From NCBI GenBank assembly GCA_022818135.1, contig JAFMSR010000002.1, forward strand, positions 55,435,178-55,499,177: a stretch of DNA of 64,000 nt, given 5' to 3'. The notes beneath the pieces are model-generated. The model saw only the letters and a list, made by a program, of their open reading frames with translations. It ran no database searches and was not told the origin of the DNA. This stretch comes from Saxidomus purpurata. Taxonomy: Eukaryota; Mollusca; Bivalvia; Venerida; Veneridae. Position numbers and translations under genes: made by a program. The first letter of the stretch is position 1. The number at the start of each line of letters is the position of its first letter. Below are positions 30,769 to 42,400 of this stretch, piece by piece.

Positions 30769-31740
30769 GCGTGTCTATCTAAGAACTACCTTAAACCAGT
30801 TACCTGTTTGTACTTTAGACCAGTAGCCTGTTTGCACGTCTATCTAAGAACTACCATAGACCAGTTACCTGTTTGCGCATCTATCTAAGAACTACCATAG
30901 ACTAGTTACCTGTTTGCACGTCCATCTTAGAACGTTACCTGTTTGCACGTCCATCTAAGAACTACCATAGACCAGTTATCTGTTTGCACGTCCATCTAAA
31001 AACTGCCATAGACCAGTTACCTGTTTGCGCGTCCATCTAAGAACTACCATAGACCAGTTACCTGTTTGCGCGTCCATCTAAGAACTACCATAGACCAGTT
31101 ACCTGTTTGCGCGTCCATCTAAGAACTACCATAGACCAGTTACCTGTTTGCGCGTCCATCTAAGAACTACCATAGACCAGTTACCTGTTTGCGCGTCCAT
31201 CTAAGAACTACCATAGACCAATTGCCTGTTCGCGCGTCCATCTAAGAACTACCATAGACCAGTTGCCTGTTCGCGCGTCCATCTAAGAACTACCATAGAC
31301 CAATTGCCTGTTCGCGCGTCCATCTAAGAACTACCATAGACCAGTTGCCTGTTTGCGCGTCCATCTAAGAACTACCATAGACCAGTTGCCTGTTTGCGCG
31401 TCCATCTAAGAACTACCATAGACCAGTAGCCTGTTCGCGCGTCCATCTAAGAACTACCATAGACCAGTAGCCTGTTCGCGCGTCCATCTAAGAACTACCA
31501 TAGACCAGTTGCCTGTTTGCGCGTCCATCTAAGAACTACCATAGACCAGTAGCCTGTTCGCGCGTCCATCTAAGAACTACCATAGACCAGTTGCCTGTTT
31601 GCGGGTCCATCTAAGTACTACCATAGACCAGTTACCTGTTTGCACGTCCATCTAAGAACTACCATAGACCAGTTACCTGTTTGCACGTCCATCTAAGAAC
31701 TACCATAGACCAGTTTCCTCTTTGCTCGTCTATAGACCAG
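30769..31740 (+). repeat. 41-bp minisatellite, about 23 copies
   Basis: The unit is CCATCTAAGAACTACCATAG, ACCAGTTACCTGTTTGCGCG, T, with variants at a few positions (TTACC/TTGCC/TAGCC, GCGCG/GCACG/TCGCG). The outer copies are more diverged than the inner ones. The array is cut at its right end by the MITE at 31741. Confidence 0.95.
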
Positions 31741-32187
31741 ACTGTAAAAAATAACCGTTACTTTTACGGTCATTCGACATTAAATACTGACGGTACGTGT
31801 CCCTTACGGCGTTTTTACGTCCTAAATATAGATTACGGAGAAATCCCGTAAAAAGAAACGATTATGGGATACTCAGGAATTTCATTCGTAGGCACGTGGT
31901 ATGATATTTGGCACCACTGAGCCTTATGTAATTGACATAGAGTCACTAAACTTCACACAAATGTTCTTGTGTGCCTGGTTTTTAGTTTGCAAACTGGAGA
32001 GTGCATGATCTATAAGGACTGGGCCCAGCTGTATGTTTTTGTATTGTAGTGATATACGATATAGTTCCGTAATTGTTACGGGTTCTTAACATTGCCATTT
32101 ACGGTTGACCGTAAACACTTACAGTGAAAGAACTTGAAACCAGCTGCCAGTTCTTTGACCGTAAATTCAACGGTAATTTTTTACAGT
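31741..32187. mobile_element. MITE with ACTGTAAAAAAT.ACCGTT terminal inverted repeats
   Basis: Left end ACTGTAAAAAATAACCGTTA ... TTTACGGTC; right end GACCGTAAATTCAACGGTAA ... TTTTTTACAGT, an inverted repeat of about 31 bp with a few mismatches. The sequence after it (TACCTGTTTGCTCG) is the missing remainder of the interrupted minisatellite unit, so the insertion is into the array. Confidence 0.85.
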
Positions 32188-33074
32188 GTACCTGTTTGCT
32201 CGCAGGCAGGTTTTTAAGCATGATCGATGACCTCTCCACGACCAATTTCGATCGTGCGACTACCCAAGAACATCCGCGGCTTGTGGCAAAATTAAATCTT
32301 ACGATTTCCAGTTGAAGCCGGTCGTAGTTTAATCTCTCAATTTAGTGACTGTACAAATATACAAAATTTCTACCGCACTTTTACTGCTTTTTACAAACGA
32401 GCAATTAAGTATATGTGTTGATTTCTTAATAATGCAGACATATTGTGAGAGCATCATAATTATAGCAGAAAAATTGTATGATTCTGCTTCGAACAACATA
32501 TGACTCTCTTGAGATTAAAAAACATGTAGATCAGCTCTGGTTTCCGAAATATATTAGATTAAATCACAAAGTGTAAATTATAGATGAGCATTTTCTACTG
32601 AATTTGAATACATGTTGTATTACATATCAAAATATCAAAACGGTAATAAAAAATAAATATTGAACGTACTGAAATGGCACTTCGCTAGTATACAATGGAA
32701 TCGTATCGTATGGCATTTACATGATAGCTGTACAGAATAAGTCAAGCAACGCATACGGAAATATAACCCAACTGATTGTTGTGCTTGCCATCGAGATTAA
32801 AAAATCGTTATGAATATTTTATACTGCATGGCTATTCAGATATACAATGTATATTATTGCTGAATCCGGTCTGCGTAGGTTCGAGCAGAAAATAAAGAGC
32901 AGGAAAGGATTTGCATAGATTAAATATGAAACACAAGGACGTATATGTACTAGTATGATTATACAGCAGTTTGTTATCCGTATTTAGCAACCACTTGCTT
33001 TTGTAATGCGCGATATGTTCTTTGAGGTTTGTAGTTAATATAACGAGTGATCACGAATATGCGTTCTGCAGAAA
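32188..33074. other. Intergenic, no gene seen
   Basis: Begins with the last piece of the minisatellite unit (32188-32202). The rest is AT-rich with spurious ORFs only. Confidence 0.55.
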
Positions 33075-33170
33075 GGGGCTTGAAAATATACGAAGAATGT
33101 ATGGGGGCTTGAAAATATACGAAGAATGTATGGGGGCTTGAAAATATACGAAGAATGTATGGGGGCTTGG
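33075..33170 (+). repeat. 29-bp tandem repeat, about 3.3 copies
   Basis: GGGGCTTGAAAATATACGAA plus GAATGTATG at 33075, 33104, 33133 and 33162, essentially identical. Confidence 0.95.
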
Positions 33171-33483
33171 TCTTACTTGTGTGCAATAGTTACACTGGTC
33201 AATTATCACTAAAAACATGAAAAGGATATTTACTGACGATTTTTAAACATTTAAGGATTTTTTCTGCGTGAAGAAAATTTGATATACCAGAATGTAAATG
33301 AACCAGTCGGTCTCTAGCTGACATATGAATCAGAACATGTACAATATAGAACTAATATATACAGTTACGGTTTTATAGCACAGCGACCAGTGCCGATCAA
33401 ATCCTCTCAACGACCTATCAAGAATTCGTCGGCACAGTTCGTACTGGTGTACAGTTTGAACATCTTTTTTCTTTGATTGTTTA

Positions 33484-33834
33484 TCAGTCCCGGTCGACCC
33501 TAGGACTTCTTCCTGGATGAACCTGCCAGGACTCCTGACAGGCGCAGATTGAAGGGAGACAGATGAAAAACAAGGGAATCCGAGTACCAGACCCTAGCTC
33601 TTTTACGAACATACCCCGTGGTTCTTTTCTACGTGCCCGTGGTATAGAACCGATACACATGAGACAATCCCTGGGTGCTAACCAATTCATCTCTAGATTG
33701 GTGGGAAACATTGAAAAGGGTTTCTGAAATGTCCAGTACCCCGGCCGGGATTCGTTCCGTTTTACACAAAGTCTATGCGCAGTCGAGGCTAGTTCTGTTT
33801 TCTTTTGAGCGGTTTGACCAAAGCTCACTGCCAT
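33484..33834 (-). other. Unclassified 116-codon minus-strand ORF, possibly a tRNA-headed repeat
   Basis: The ORF shows no domain I recognise. On the minus strand its 5' portion contains GAACGAATCCCGGCC, close to a B box, preceded by a possible A-box region. The GC content is higher than the flanks. A SINE-like repeat is more likely than a gene. Confidence 0.3.
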
Positions 33835-36375
33835 ATAATACCATATAATACCTTTGGTAGCACAACACTGTTGTTTATACCGGTACGTTTGAGTACTACC
33901 TTCGTATATACAACAGTTTAGTGAGCGTACTTAGAAAATGTATTTTTCGACTTATGACAACTGTCCGTGACACTTTAATTTCTGCTCAAGAAGTACCAGA
34001 ACAAAACTCCAAAATGGACATATTGTGACCTTTCAGTTTCATTACCAAGTAGCCAGGTACTTTGGATATGTGTATCTGACTTGTATCAACTACAACAGAT
34101 ATAGAAGCATAATAAGTATATATGTTTTGTATACTTTAGTTGTAACATAATTCCATTAGCTTTGAAAGTCCGTTTGCTGAGAAAGACAGTGAAACCATAT
34201 CATCCGCAGACGACGGACATGTGGAATTATTACCATATAAGCTCATAACATGAGACTGACTGCAGTTTGTTCATTAAATCATTAATTAGGACAAAATAAA
34301 GGAAAGGACTGAGGACCCTTTCCTGTCTGGTTCCCTAGCAAAATGGGAACCAGGCCGAAGATGTTTGACAATTGATACGGACACTTCTATACTTGTTCTG
34401 ATACAATAGCATATTGCCTTGAAAATTTTATTATCAATAAAAGCTTAACAAATAATATTTCATGACATAATCGGTCAATGTTTGTTTTACATCAAGAAAA
34501 CAAGTAAGTAATGGACGAGTATTGTCGTTAGAAAAACTAACACATTTCCGAAATATGAATCACACATCAAATACCTTTTCTAAATCATACTTTAGATGCA
34601 GACTGCAAGTCGTTTTCCTCTGTGATCAAAATATTGTTTTTAACTTATTTGATACATTATTAAAATAACCCTGATCAAATTCTTCGTTAGTCGTAAGTTG
34701 ATAGAGATTCGCAAGATATGTTTATTTCTTTTGAATCCCTATATACATGTACACAACTTCGTTAAATAGCATTTCATTGCCACATGCAGTATTAGATTTT
34801 TTACGCAGCGCATTTTCCAGAAATAAGACAGAGTGTAATTCTGAAGATATGCCTATATTTTCATGCATTTTATATATATTTTCTACAAATTTTCGACTAT
34901 GAAGGTACCTCAAATAGGTCATTTGTGTACGCAAAACCAAAACGTGGTCTTCCCAACTATACCGAATACCGCCTTTTTAACGGTAAAATTTGTAAGCATT
35001 GTTAAATTCAGGATTCCAATCTGGCTTCAAATAATGCTTAAATTTCAATTTCGGGATACAGCTACAACTCGCCCTACTGATTACATCGGTGATTACATTA
35101 CATAATATATCAATTTCAGTTTTGCCTGTAATACTTACGCTGTAAAGTTGTGAGAACACCTTCATCATTGTTTATATGTTCAGAATACTTCTCCTTCTGG
35201 CATTACGAGACATTACGAGACATTTCGAGACTTAATATTGTCATTAACATGACACTGTCACGTGCATACCAAGTGCGGTAACTCTAGGTTACACAGCACC
35301 GGCTTATGAGAGGAGACATAAAGATTTTTTACCGGAAACCATGAGAGCGCAGCTGTAACAAAAATGTAAAATCTAAACATAAAAAAAGTTATACCGTTCC
35401 TTTCAAATATCAAAACCTAGCTACCTTAAACATTAGTCTCGATAACTTGGGACAGGTATACTAGAAATAGCCCCTAAAGTTACATTCTCTTTTGGCATGA
35501 TAGATACATTAATTTTGTACCTAAATATGAATGTTAAAGGCAAGATATATTTTGTTGTTTACGTAAAGACGTCGCGATGAAATAACTCAAATTTGTATTA
35601 CTACGCAAAGAGATAGAGGAACAAAATAATGCACATGTTGAGCAACTGAAATATTGTTATTTGTGGATAAAATTAATTTGAACATGATTTAAAATGTTGA
35701 AACATGTTAGAAAATACGTGTGTAAGATTTCATTTAAATTTATTAGCCGAAATAGGGCCGTATCCGAAGTGAGTATTTTGGCGTTTCATATGTACTTTGG
35801 CGTTTCGAATGTGTACAGGGTAGGTATATAGAAATAAACAATATAACCTCTCAATCAAAATGGTTTAATAAATGGCTTTTGTTTTTCGTTTTTCTGAAAT
35901 GGAATGAGTCATTTCTGTTGTAAAAAAACTTGAATTCGAATGCATGTTTATCCTAAAGTTTAGGTATAAGTATGGTAAATATATTTCCATAGACTTTCAT
36001 TGTAAGGCTTAAGGCCAGTGGAACTTCCCAAACACTCACCGACGGCTGAAATGCATTTCTTTGCAAAATTATCCTAGTCCCACATACAAAATAGCAAAAT
36101 TCATACATGCTCTCTAATACTTTATGACATTAATTTGGAGATTGATGTCTCTGTCCCCATTTTAGGTGCACTTTAATTGATAACCGAAGACACAAAAATA
36201 TCATTATTTCAAATTAACAAATACTTTAATTAAACGACATCTTTCCATTTTATTCGTGATCTATCATCCAGCGCTTTTTGTAAAACAAATACTTGACACA
36301 TGTACATTCTATACGCCTGAAGGGACGTATTGTTGGAACAACCGTGGCGGGCTGGCGGCTGGCGGACAGCGTCAA
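33835..36375. other. Intergenic, no gene seen
   Basis: AT-rich. A small hairpin TGGTTCCC.TAGCAAAATGGGAACCA lies near 34330-34352, and ACGAGACATT words are repeated at 35205-35235. Short ORFs show no motifs. Confidence 0.55.
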
Positions 36376-36446
36376 CACTTTGTTCGCTCTCTAAGTCGGA
36401 GAAGTTTTATAAGATCTTCACCAAACTTGGTCACAATGTTTTCATG
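36376..36446 (+). repeat. Dispersed-repeat sequence at the left edge of the satellite
   Basis: TTCGCTCTCTAAGTCG ... AAGATCTTCACCAAACTTGG ... TCACAATGTTTTCATGG runs without a break into the first satellite unit. The 'accaaacttggtcacaatgtt' type of phrase is common in bivalve dispersed repeats, so the satellite unit may have been amplified from inside one. Confidence 0.5.
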
Positions 36447-39400
36447 GGGTCATGTCATATATCAAAATGTCGGGCTCGGCGAGTGCCTTAAGGCGGTGCA
36501 AGAAAATTCCGGAAAAAGTCAACCGGTCGGCCGTAATCGGCGAAAAACCGTTTTTTTCACACCTTTCATAGAAGTGGGTCATGTCATATATCAAAATGTC
36601 GGGCTCGGCGAGTGCCTTAAGGCGGTGCAAGAAAATTCCGGAAAAAGTCAACCGGTCGGCCGTAATCGGCGAAAAACCGTTTTTTTCACACCTTTCATAG
36701 AAGTGGGTCATGTCATATATCAAAATGTCGGGCTCGGCGAGTGCCTTAAGGCGGTGCAAGAAAATTCCGGAAAAAGTCAACCGGTCGGCCGTAATCGGCG
36801 AAAAACCGTTTTTTTCACACCTTTCATAGAAGTGGGTCATGTCATATATCAAAATGTCGGGCTCGGCGAGTGCCTTAAGGCGGTGCAAGAAAATTCCGGA
36901 AAAAGTCAACCGGTCGGCCGTAATCGGCGAAAAACCGTTTTTTCACACCTTTCATAGAAGTGGGTCATGTCATATATCAAAATGTCGGGCTCGGCGAGTG
37001 CCTTAAGGCGGTGCAAGAAAATTCCGGAAAAAGTCAACCGGTCGGCCGTAATCGGCGAAAAACCGTTTTTTTCACACCTTTCATAGAAGTGGGTCATGTC
37101 ATATATCAAAATGTCGGGCTCGGCGAGTGCCTTAAGGCGGTGCAAGAAAATTCCGGAAAAAGTCAACCGGTCGGCCGTAATCGGCGAAAAACCGTTTTTT
37201 TCACACCTTTCATAGAAGTGGGTCATGTCATATATCAAAATGTCGGGCTCGGCGAGTGCCTTAAGGCGGTGCAAGAAAATTCCGGAAAAAGTCAACCGGT
37301 CGGCCGTAATCGGCGAAAAACCGTTTTTTTCACACCTTTCATAGAAGTGGGTCATGTCATATATCAAAATGTCGGGCTCGGCGAGTGCCTTAAGGCGGTG
37401 CAAGAAAATTCCGGAAAAAGTCAACCGGTCGGCCGTAATCGGCGAAAAACCGTTTTTTTCACACCTTTCATAGAAGTGGGTCATGTCATATATCAAAATG
37501 TCGGGCTCGGCGAGTGCCTTAAGGCGGTGCAAGAAAATTCCGGAAAAAGTCAACCGGTCGGCCGTAATCGGCGAAAAACCGTTTTTTTCACACCTTTCAT
37601 AGAAGTGGGTCATGTCATATATCAAAATGTCGGGCTCGGCGAGTGCCTTAAGGCGGTGCAAGAAAATTCCGGAAAAAGTCAACCGGTCGGCCGTAATCGG
37701 CGAAAAACCGTTTTTTTCACACCTTTCATAGAAGTGGGTCATGTCATATATCAAAATGTCGGGCTCGGCGAGTGCCTTAAGGCGGTGCAAGAAAATTCCG
37801 GAAAAAGTCAACCGGTCGGCCGTAATCGGCGAAAAACCGTTTTTTTCACACCTTTCATAGAAGTGGGTCATGTCATATATCAAAATGTCGGGCTCGGCGA
37901 GTGCCTTAAGGCGGTGCAAGAAAATTCCGGAAAAAGTCAACCGGTCGGCCGTAATCGGCGAAAAACCGTTTTTTTCACACCTTTCATAGAAGTGGGTCAT
38001 GTCATATATCAAAATGTCGGGCTCGGCGAGTGCCTTAAGGCGGTGCAAGAAAATTCCGGAAAAAGTCAACCGGTCGGCCGTAATCGGCGAAAAACCGTTT
38101 TTTTCACACCTTTCATAGAAGTGGGTCATGTCATATATCAAAATGTCGGGCTCGGCGAGTGCCTTAAGGCGGTGCAAGAAAATTCCGGAAAAAGTCAACC
38201 GGTCGGCCGTAATCGGCGAAAAACCGTTTTTTTCACACCTTTCATAGAAGTGGGTCATGTCATATATCAAAATGTCGGGCTCGGCGAGTGCCTTAAGGCG
38301 GTGCAAGAAAATTCCGGAAAAAGTCAACCGGTCGGCCGTAATCGGCGAAAAACCGTTTTTTCACACCTTTCATAGAAGTGGGTCATGTCATATATCAAAA
38401 TGTCGGGCTCGGCGAGTGCCTTAAGGCGGTGCAAGAAAATTCCGGAAAAAGTCAACCGGTCGGCCGTAATCGGCGAAAAACCGTTTTTTTCACACCTTTC
38501 ATAGAAGTGGGTCATGTCATATATCAAAATGTCGGGCTCGGCGAGTGCCTTAAGGCGGTGCAAGAAAATTCCGGAAAAAGTCAACCGGTCGGCCGTAATC
38601 GGCGAAAAACCGTTTTTTTCACACCTTTCATAGAAGTGGGTCATGTCATATATCAAAATGTCGGGCTCGGCGAGTGCCTTAAGGCGGTGCAAGAAAATTC
38701 CGGAAAAAGTCAACCGGTCGGCCGTAATCGGCGAAAAACCGTTTTTTTCACACCTTTCATAGAAGTGGGTCATGTCATATATCAAAATGTCGGGCTCGGC
38801 GAGTGCCTTAAGGCGGTGCAAGAAAATTCCGGAAAAAGTCAACCGGTCGGCCGTAATCGGCGAAAAACCGTTTTTTTCACACCTTTCATAGAAGTGGGTC
38901 ATGTCATATATCAAAATGTCGGGCTCGGCGAGTGCCTTAAGGCGGTGCAAGAAAATTCCGGAAAAAGTCAACCGGTCGGCCGTAATCGGCGAAAAACCGT
39001 TTTTTTCACACCTTTCATAGAAGTGGGTCATGTCATATATCAAAATGTCGGGCTCGGCGAGTGCCTTAAGGCGGTGCAAGAAAATTCCGGAAAAAGTCAA
39101 CCGGTCGGCCGTAATCGGCGAAAAACCGTTTTTTTCACACCTTTCATAGAAGTGGGTCATGTCATATATCAAAATGTCGGGCTCGGCGAGTGCCTTAAGG
39201 CGGTGCAAGAAAATTCCGGAAAAAGTCAACCGGTCGGCCGTAATCGGCGAAAAACCGTTTTTTTCACACCTTTCATAGAAGTGGGTCATGTCATATATCA
39301 AAATGTCGGGCTCGGCGAGTGCCTTAAGGCGGTGCAAGAAAATTCCGGAAAAAGTCAACCGGTCGGCCGTAATCGGCGAAAAACCGTTTTTTTCACACCT

Positions 39401-42400
39401 TTCATAGAAGTGGGTCATGTCATATATCAAAATGTCGGGCTCGGCGAGTGCCTTAAGGCGGTGCAAGAAAATTCCGGAAAAAGTCAACCGGTCGGCCGTA
39501 ATCGGCGAAAAACCGTTTTTTTCACACCTTTCATAGAAGTGGGTCATGTCATATATCAAAATGTCGGGCTCGGCGAGTGCCTTAAGGCGGTGCAAGAAAA
39601 TTCCGGAAAAAGTCAACCGGTCGGCCGTAATCGGCGAAAAACCGTTTTTTTCACACCTTTCATAGAAGTGGGTCATGTCATATATCAAAATGTCGGGCTC
39701 GGCGAGTGCCTTAAGGCGGTGCAAGAAAATTCCGGAAAAAGTCAACCGGTCGGCCGTAATCGGCGAAAAACCGTTTTTTTTACACCTTTCATAGAAGTGG
39801 GTCATGTCATATATCAAAATGTCGGGCTCGGCGAGTGCCTTAAGGCGGTGCAAGAAAATTCCGGAAAAAGTCAACCGGTCGGCCGTAATCGGCGAAAAAC
39901 CGTTTTTTTCACACCTTTCATAGAAGTGGGTCATGTCATATATCAAAATGTCGGGCTCGGCGAGTGCCTTAAGGCGGTGCAAGAAAATTCCGGAAAAAGT
40001 CAACCGGTCGGCCGTAATCGGCGAAAAACCGTTTTTTTCACACCTTTCATAGAAGTGGGTCATGTCATATATCAAAATGTCGGGCTCGGCGAGTGCCTTA
40101 AGGCGGTGCAAGAAAATTCCGGAAAAAGTCAACCGGTCGGCCGTAATCGGCGAAAAACCGTTTTTTTCACACCTTTCATAGAAGTGGGTCATGTCATATA
40201 TCAAAATGTCGGGCTCGGCGAGTGCCTTAAGGCGGTGCAAGAAAATTCCGGAAAAAGTCAACCGGTCGGCCGTAATCGGCGAAAAACCGTTTTTTTCACA
40301 CCTTTCATAGAAGTGGGTCATGTCATATATCAAAATGTCGGGCTCGGCGAGTGCCTTAAGGCGGTGCAAGAAAATTCCGGAAAAAGTCAACCGGTCGGCC
40401 GTAATCGGCGAAAAACCGTTTTTTTCACACCTTTCATAGAAGTGGGTCATGTCATATATCAAAATGTCGGGCTCGGCGAGTGCCTTAAGGCGGTGCAAGA
40501 AAATTCCGGAAAAAGTCAACCGGTCGGCCGTAATCGGCGAAAAACCGTTTTTTTCACACCTTTCATAGAAGTGGGTCATGTCATATATCAAAATGTCGGG
40601 CTCGGCGAGTGCCTTAAGGCGGTGCAAGAAAATTCCGGAAAAAGTCAACCGGTCGGCCGTAATCGGCGAAAAACCGTTTTTTTCACACCTTTCATAGAAG
40701 TGGGTCATGTCATATATCAAAATGTCGGGCTCGGCGAGTGCCTTAAGGCGGTGCAAGAAAATTCCGGAAAAAGTCAACCGGTCGGCCGTAATCGGCGAAA
40801 AACCGTTTTTTTCACACCTTTCATAGAAGTGGGTCATGTCATATATCAAAATGTCGGGCTCGGCGAGTGCCTTAAGGCGGTGCAAGAAAATTCCGGAAAA
40901 AGTCAACCGGTCGGCCGTAATCGGCGAAAAACCGTTTTTTTCACACCTTTCATAGAAGTGGGTCATGTCATATATCAAAATGTCGGGCTCGGCGAGTGCC
41001 TTAAGGCGGTGCAAGAAAATTCCGGAAAAAGTCAACCGGTCGGCCGTAATCGGCGAAAAACCGTTTTTTTCACACCTTTCATAGAAGTGGGTCATGTCAT
41101 ATATCAAAATGTCGGGCTCGGCGAGTGCCTTAAGGCGGTGCAAGAAAATTCCGGAAAAAGTCAACCGGTCGGCCGTAATCGGCGAAAAACCGTTTTTTTC
41201 ACACCTTTCATAGAAGTGGGTCATGTCATATATCAAAATGTCGGGCTCGGCGAGTGCCTTAAGGCGGTGCAAGAAAATTCCGGAAAAAGTCAACCGGTCG
41301 GCCGTAATCGGCGAAAAACCGTTTTTTTCACACCTTTCATAGAAGTGGGTCATGTCATATATCAAAATGTCGGGCTCGGCGAGTGCCTTAAGGCGGTGCA
41401 AGAAAATTCCGGAAAAAAGTCAACCGGTCGGCCGTAATCGGCGAAAAACCGTTTTTTCACACCTTTCATAGAAGTGGGTCATGTCATATATCAAAATGTC
41501 GGGCTCGGCGAGTGCCTTAAGGCGGTGCAAGAAAATTCCGGAAAAAGTCAACCGGTCGGCCGTAATCGGCGAAAAACCGTTTTTCACACCTTTCATAGAA
41601 GTGGGTCATGTCATATATCAAAATGTCGGGCTCGGCGAGTGCCTTAAGGCGGTGCAAGAAAATTCCGGAAAAAGTCAACCGGTCGGCCGTAATCGGCGAA
41701 AAACCGTTTTTCACACCTTTCATAGAAGTGGGTCATGTCATATATCAAAATGTCGGGCTCGGCGAGTGCCTTAAGGCGGTGCAAGAAAATTCCGGAAAAA
41801 GTCAACCGGTCGGCCGTAATCGGCGAAAAACCGTTTTTTCACACCTTTCATAGAAGTGGGTCATGTCATATATCAAAATGTCGGGCTCGGCGAGTGCCTT
41901 AAGGCGGTGCAAGAAAATTCCGGAAAAAGTCAACCGGTCGGCCGTAATCGGCGAAAAACCGTTTTTCACACCTTTCATAGAAGTGGGTCATGTCATATAT
42001 CAAAATGTCGGGCTCGGCGAGTGCCTTAAGGCGGTGCAAGAAAATTCCGGAAAAAGTCAACCGGTCGGCCGTAATCGGCGAAAAACCGTTTTTTCACACC
42101 TTTCATAGAAGTGGGTCATGTCATATATCAAAATGTCGGGCTCGGCGAGTGCCTTAAGGCGGTGCAAGAAAATTCCGGAAAAAGTCAACCGGTCGGCCGT
42201 AATCGGCGAAAAACCGTTTTTCACACCTTTCATAGAAGTGGGTCATGTCATATATCAAAATGTCGGGCTCGGCGAGTGCCTTAAGGCGGTGCAAGAAAAT
42301 TCCGGAAAAAGTCAACCGGTCGGCCGTAATCGGCGAAAAACCGTTTTTCACACCTTTCATAGAAGTGGGTCATGTCATATATCAAAATGTCGGGCTCGGC

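Noticed and set aside
30618..32330. The minisatellite and MITE lying within a third foldback element bounded by GCGGATGTT words
   Set aside because: Only about nine bases match in inverted orientation on the two sides; too little to support an element.
36960..41437. ORFs of 471, 473, 1019 and 1025 codons on both strands as repeat-protein genes
   Set aside because: They follow only from a stop-free 129-bp satellite unit; both strands are open at once, and they break wherever a homopolymer changes length.
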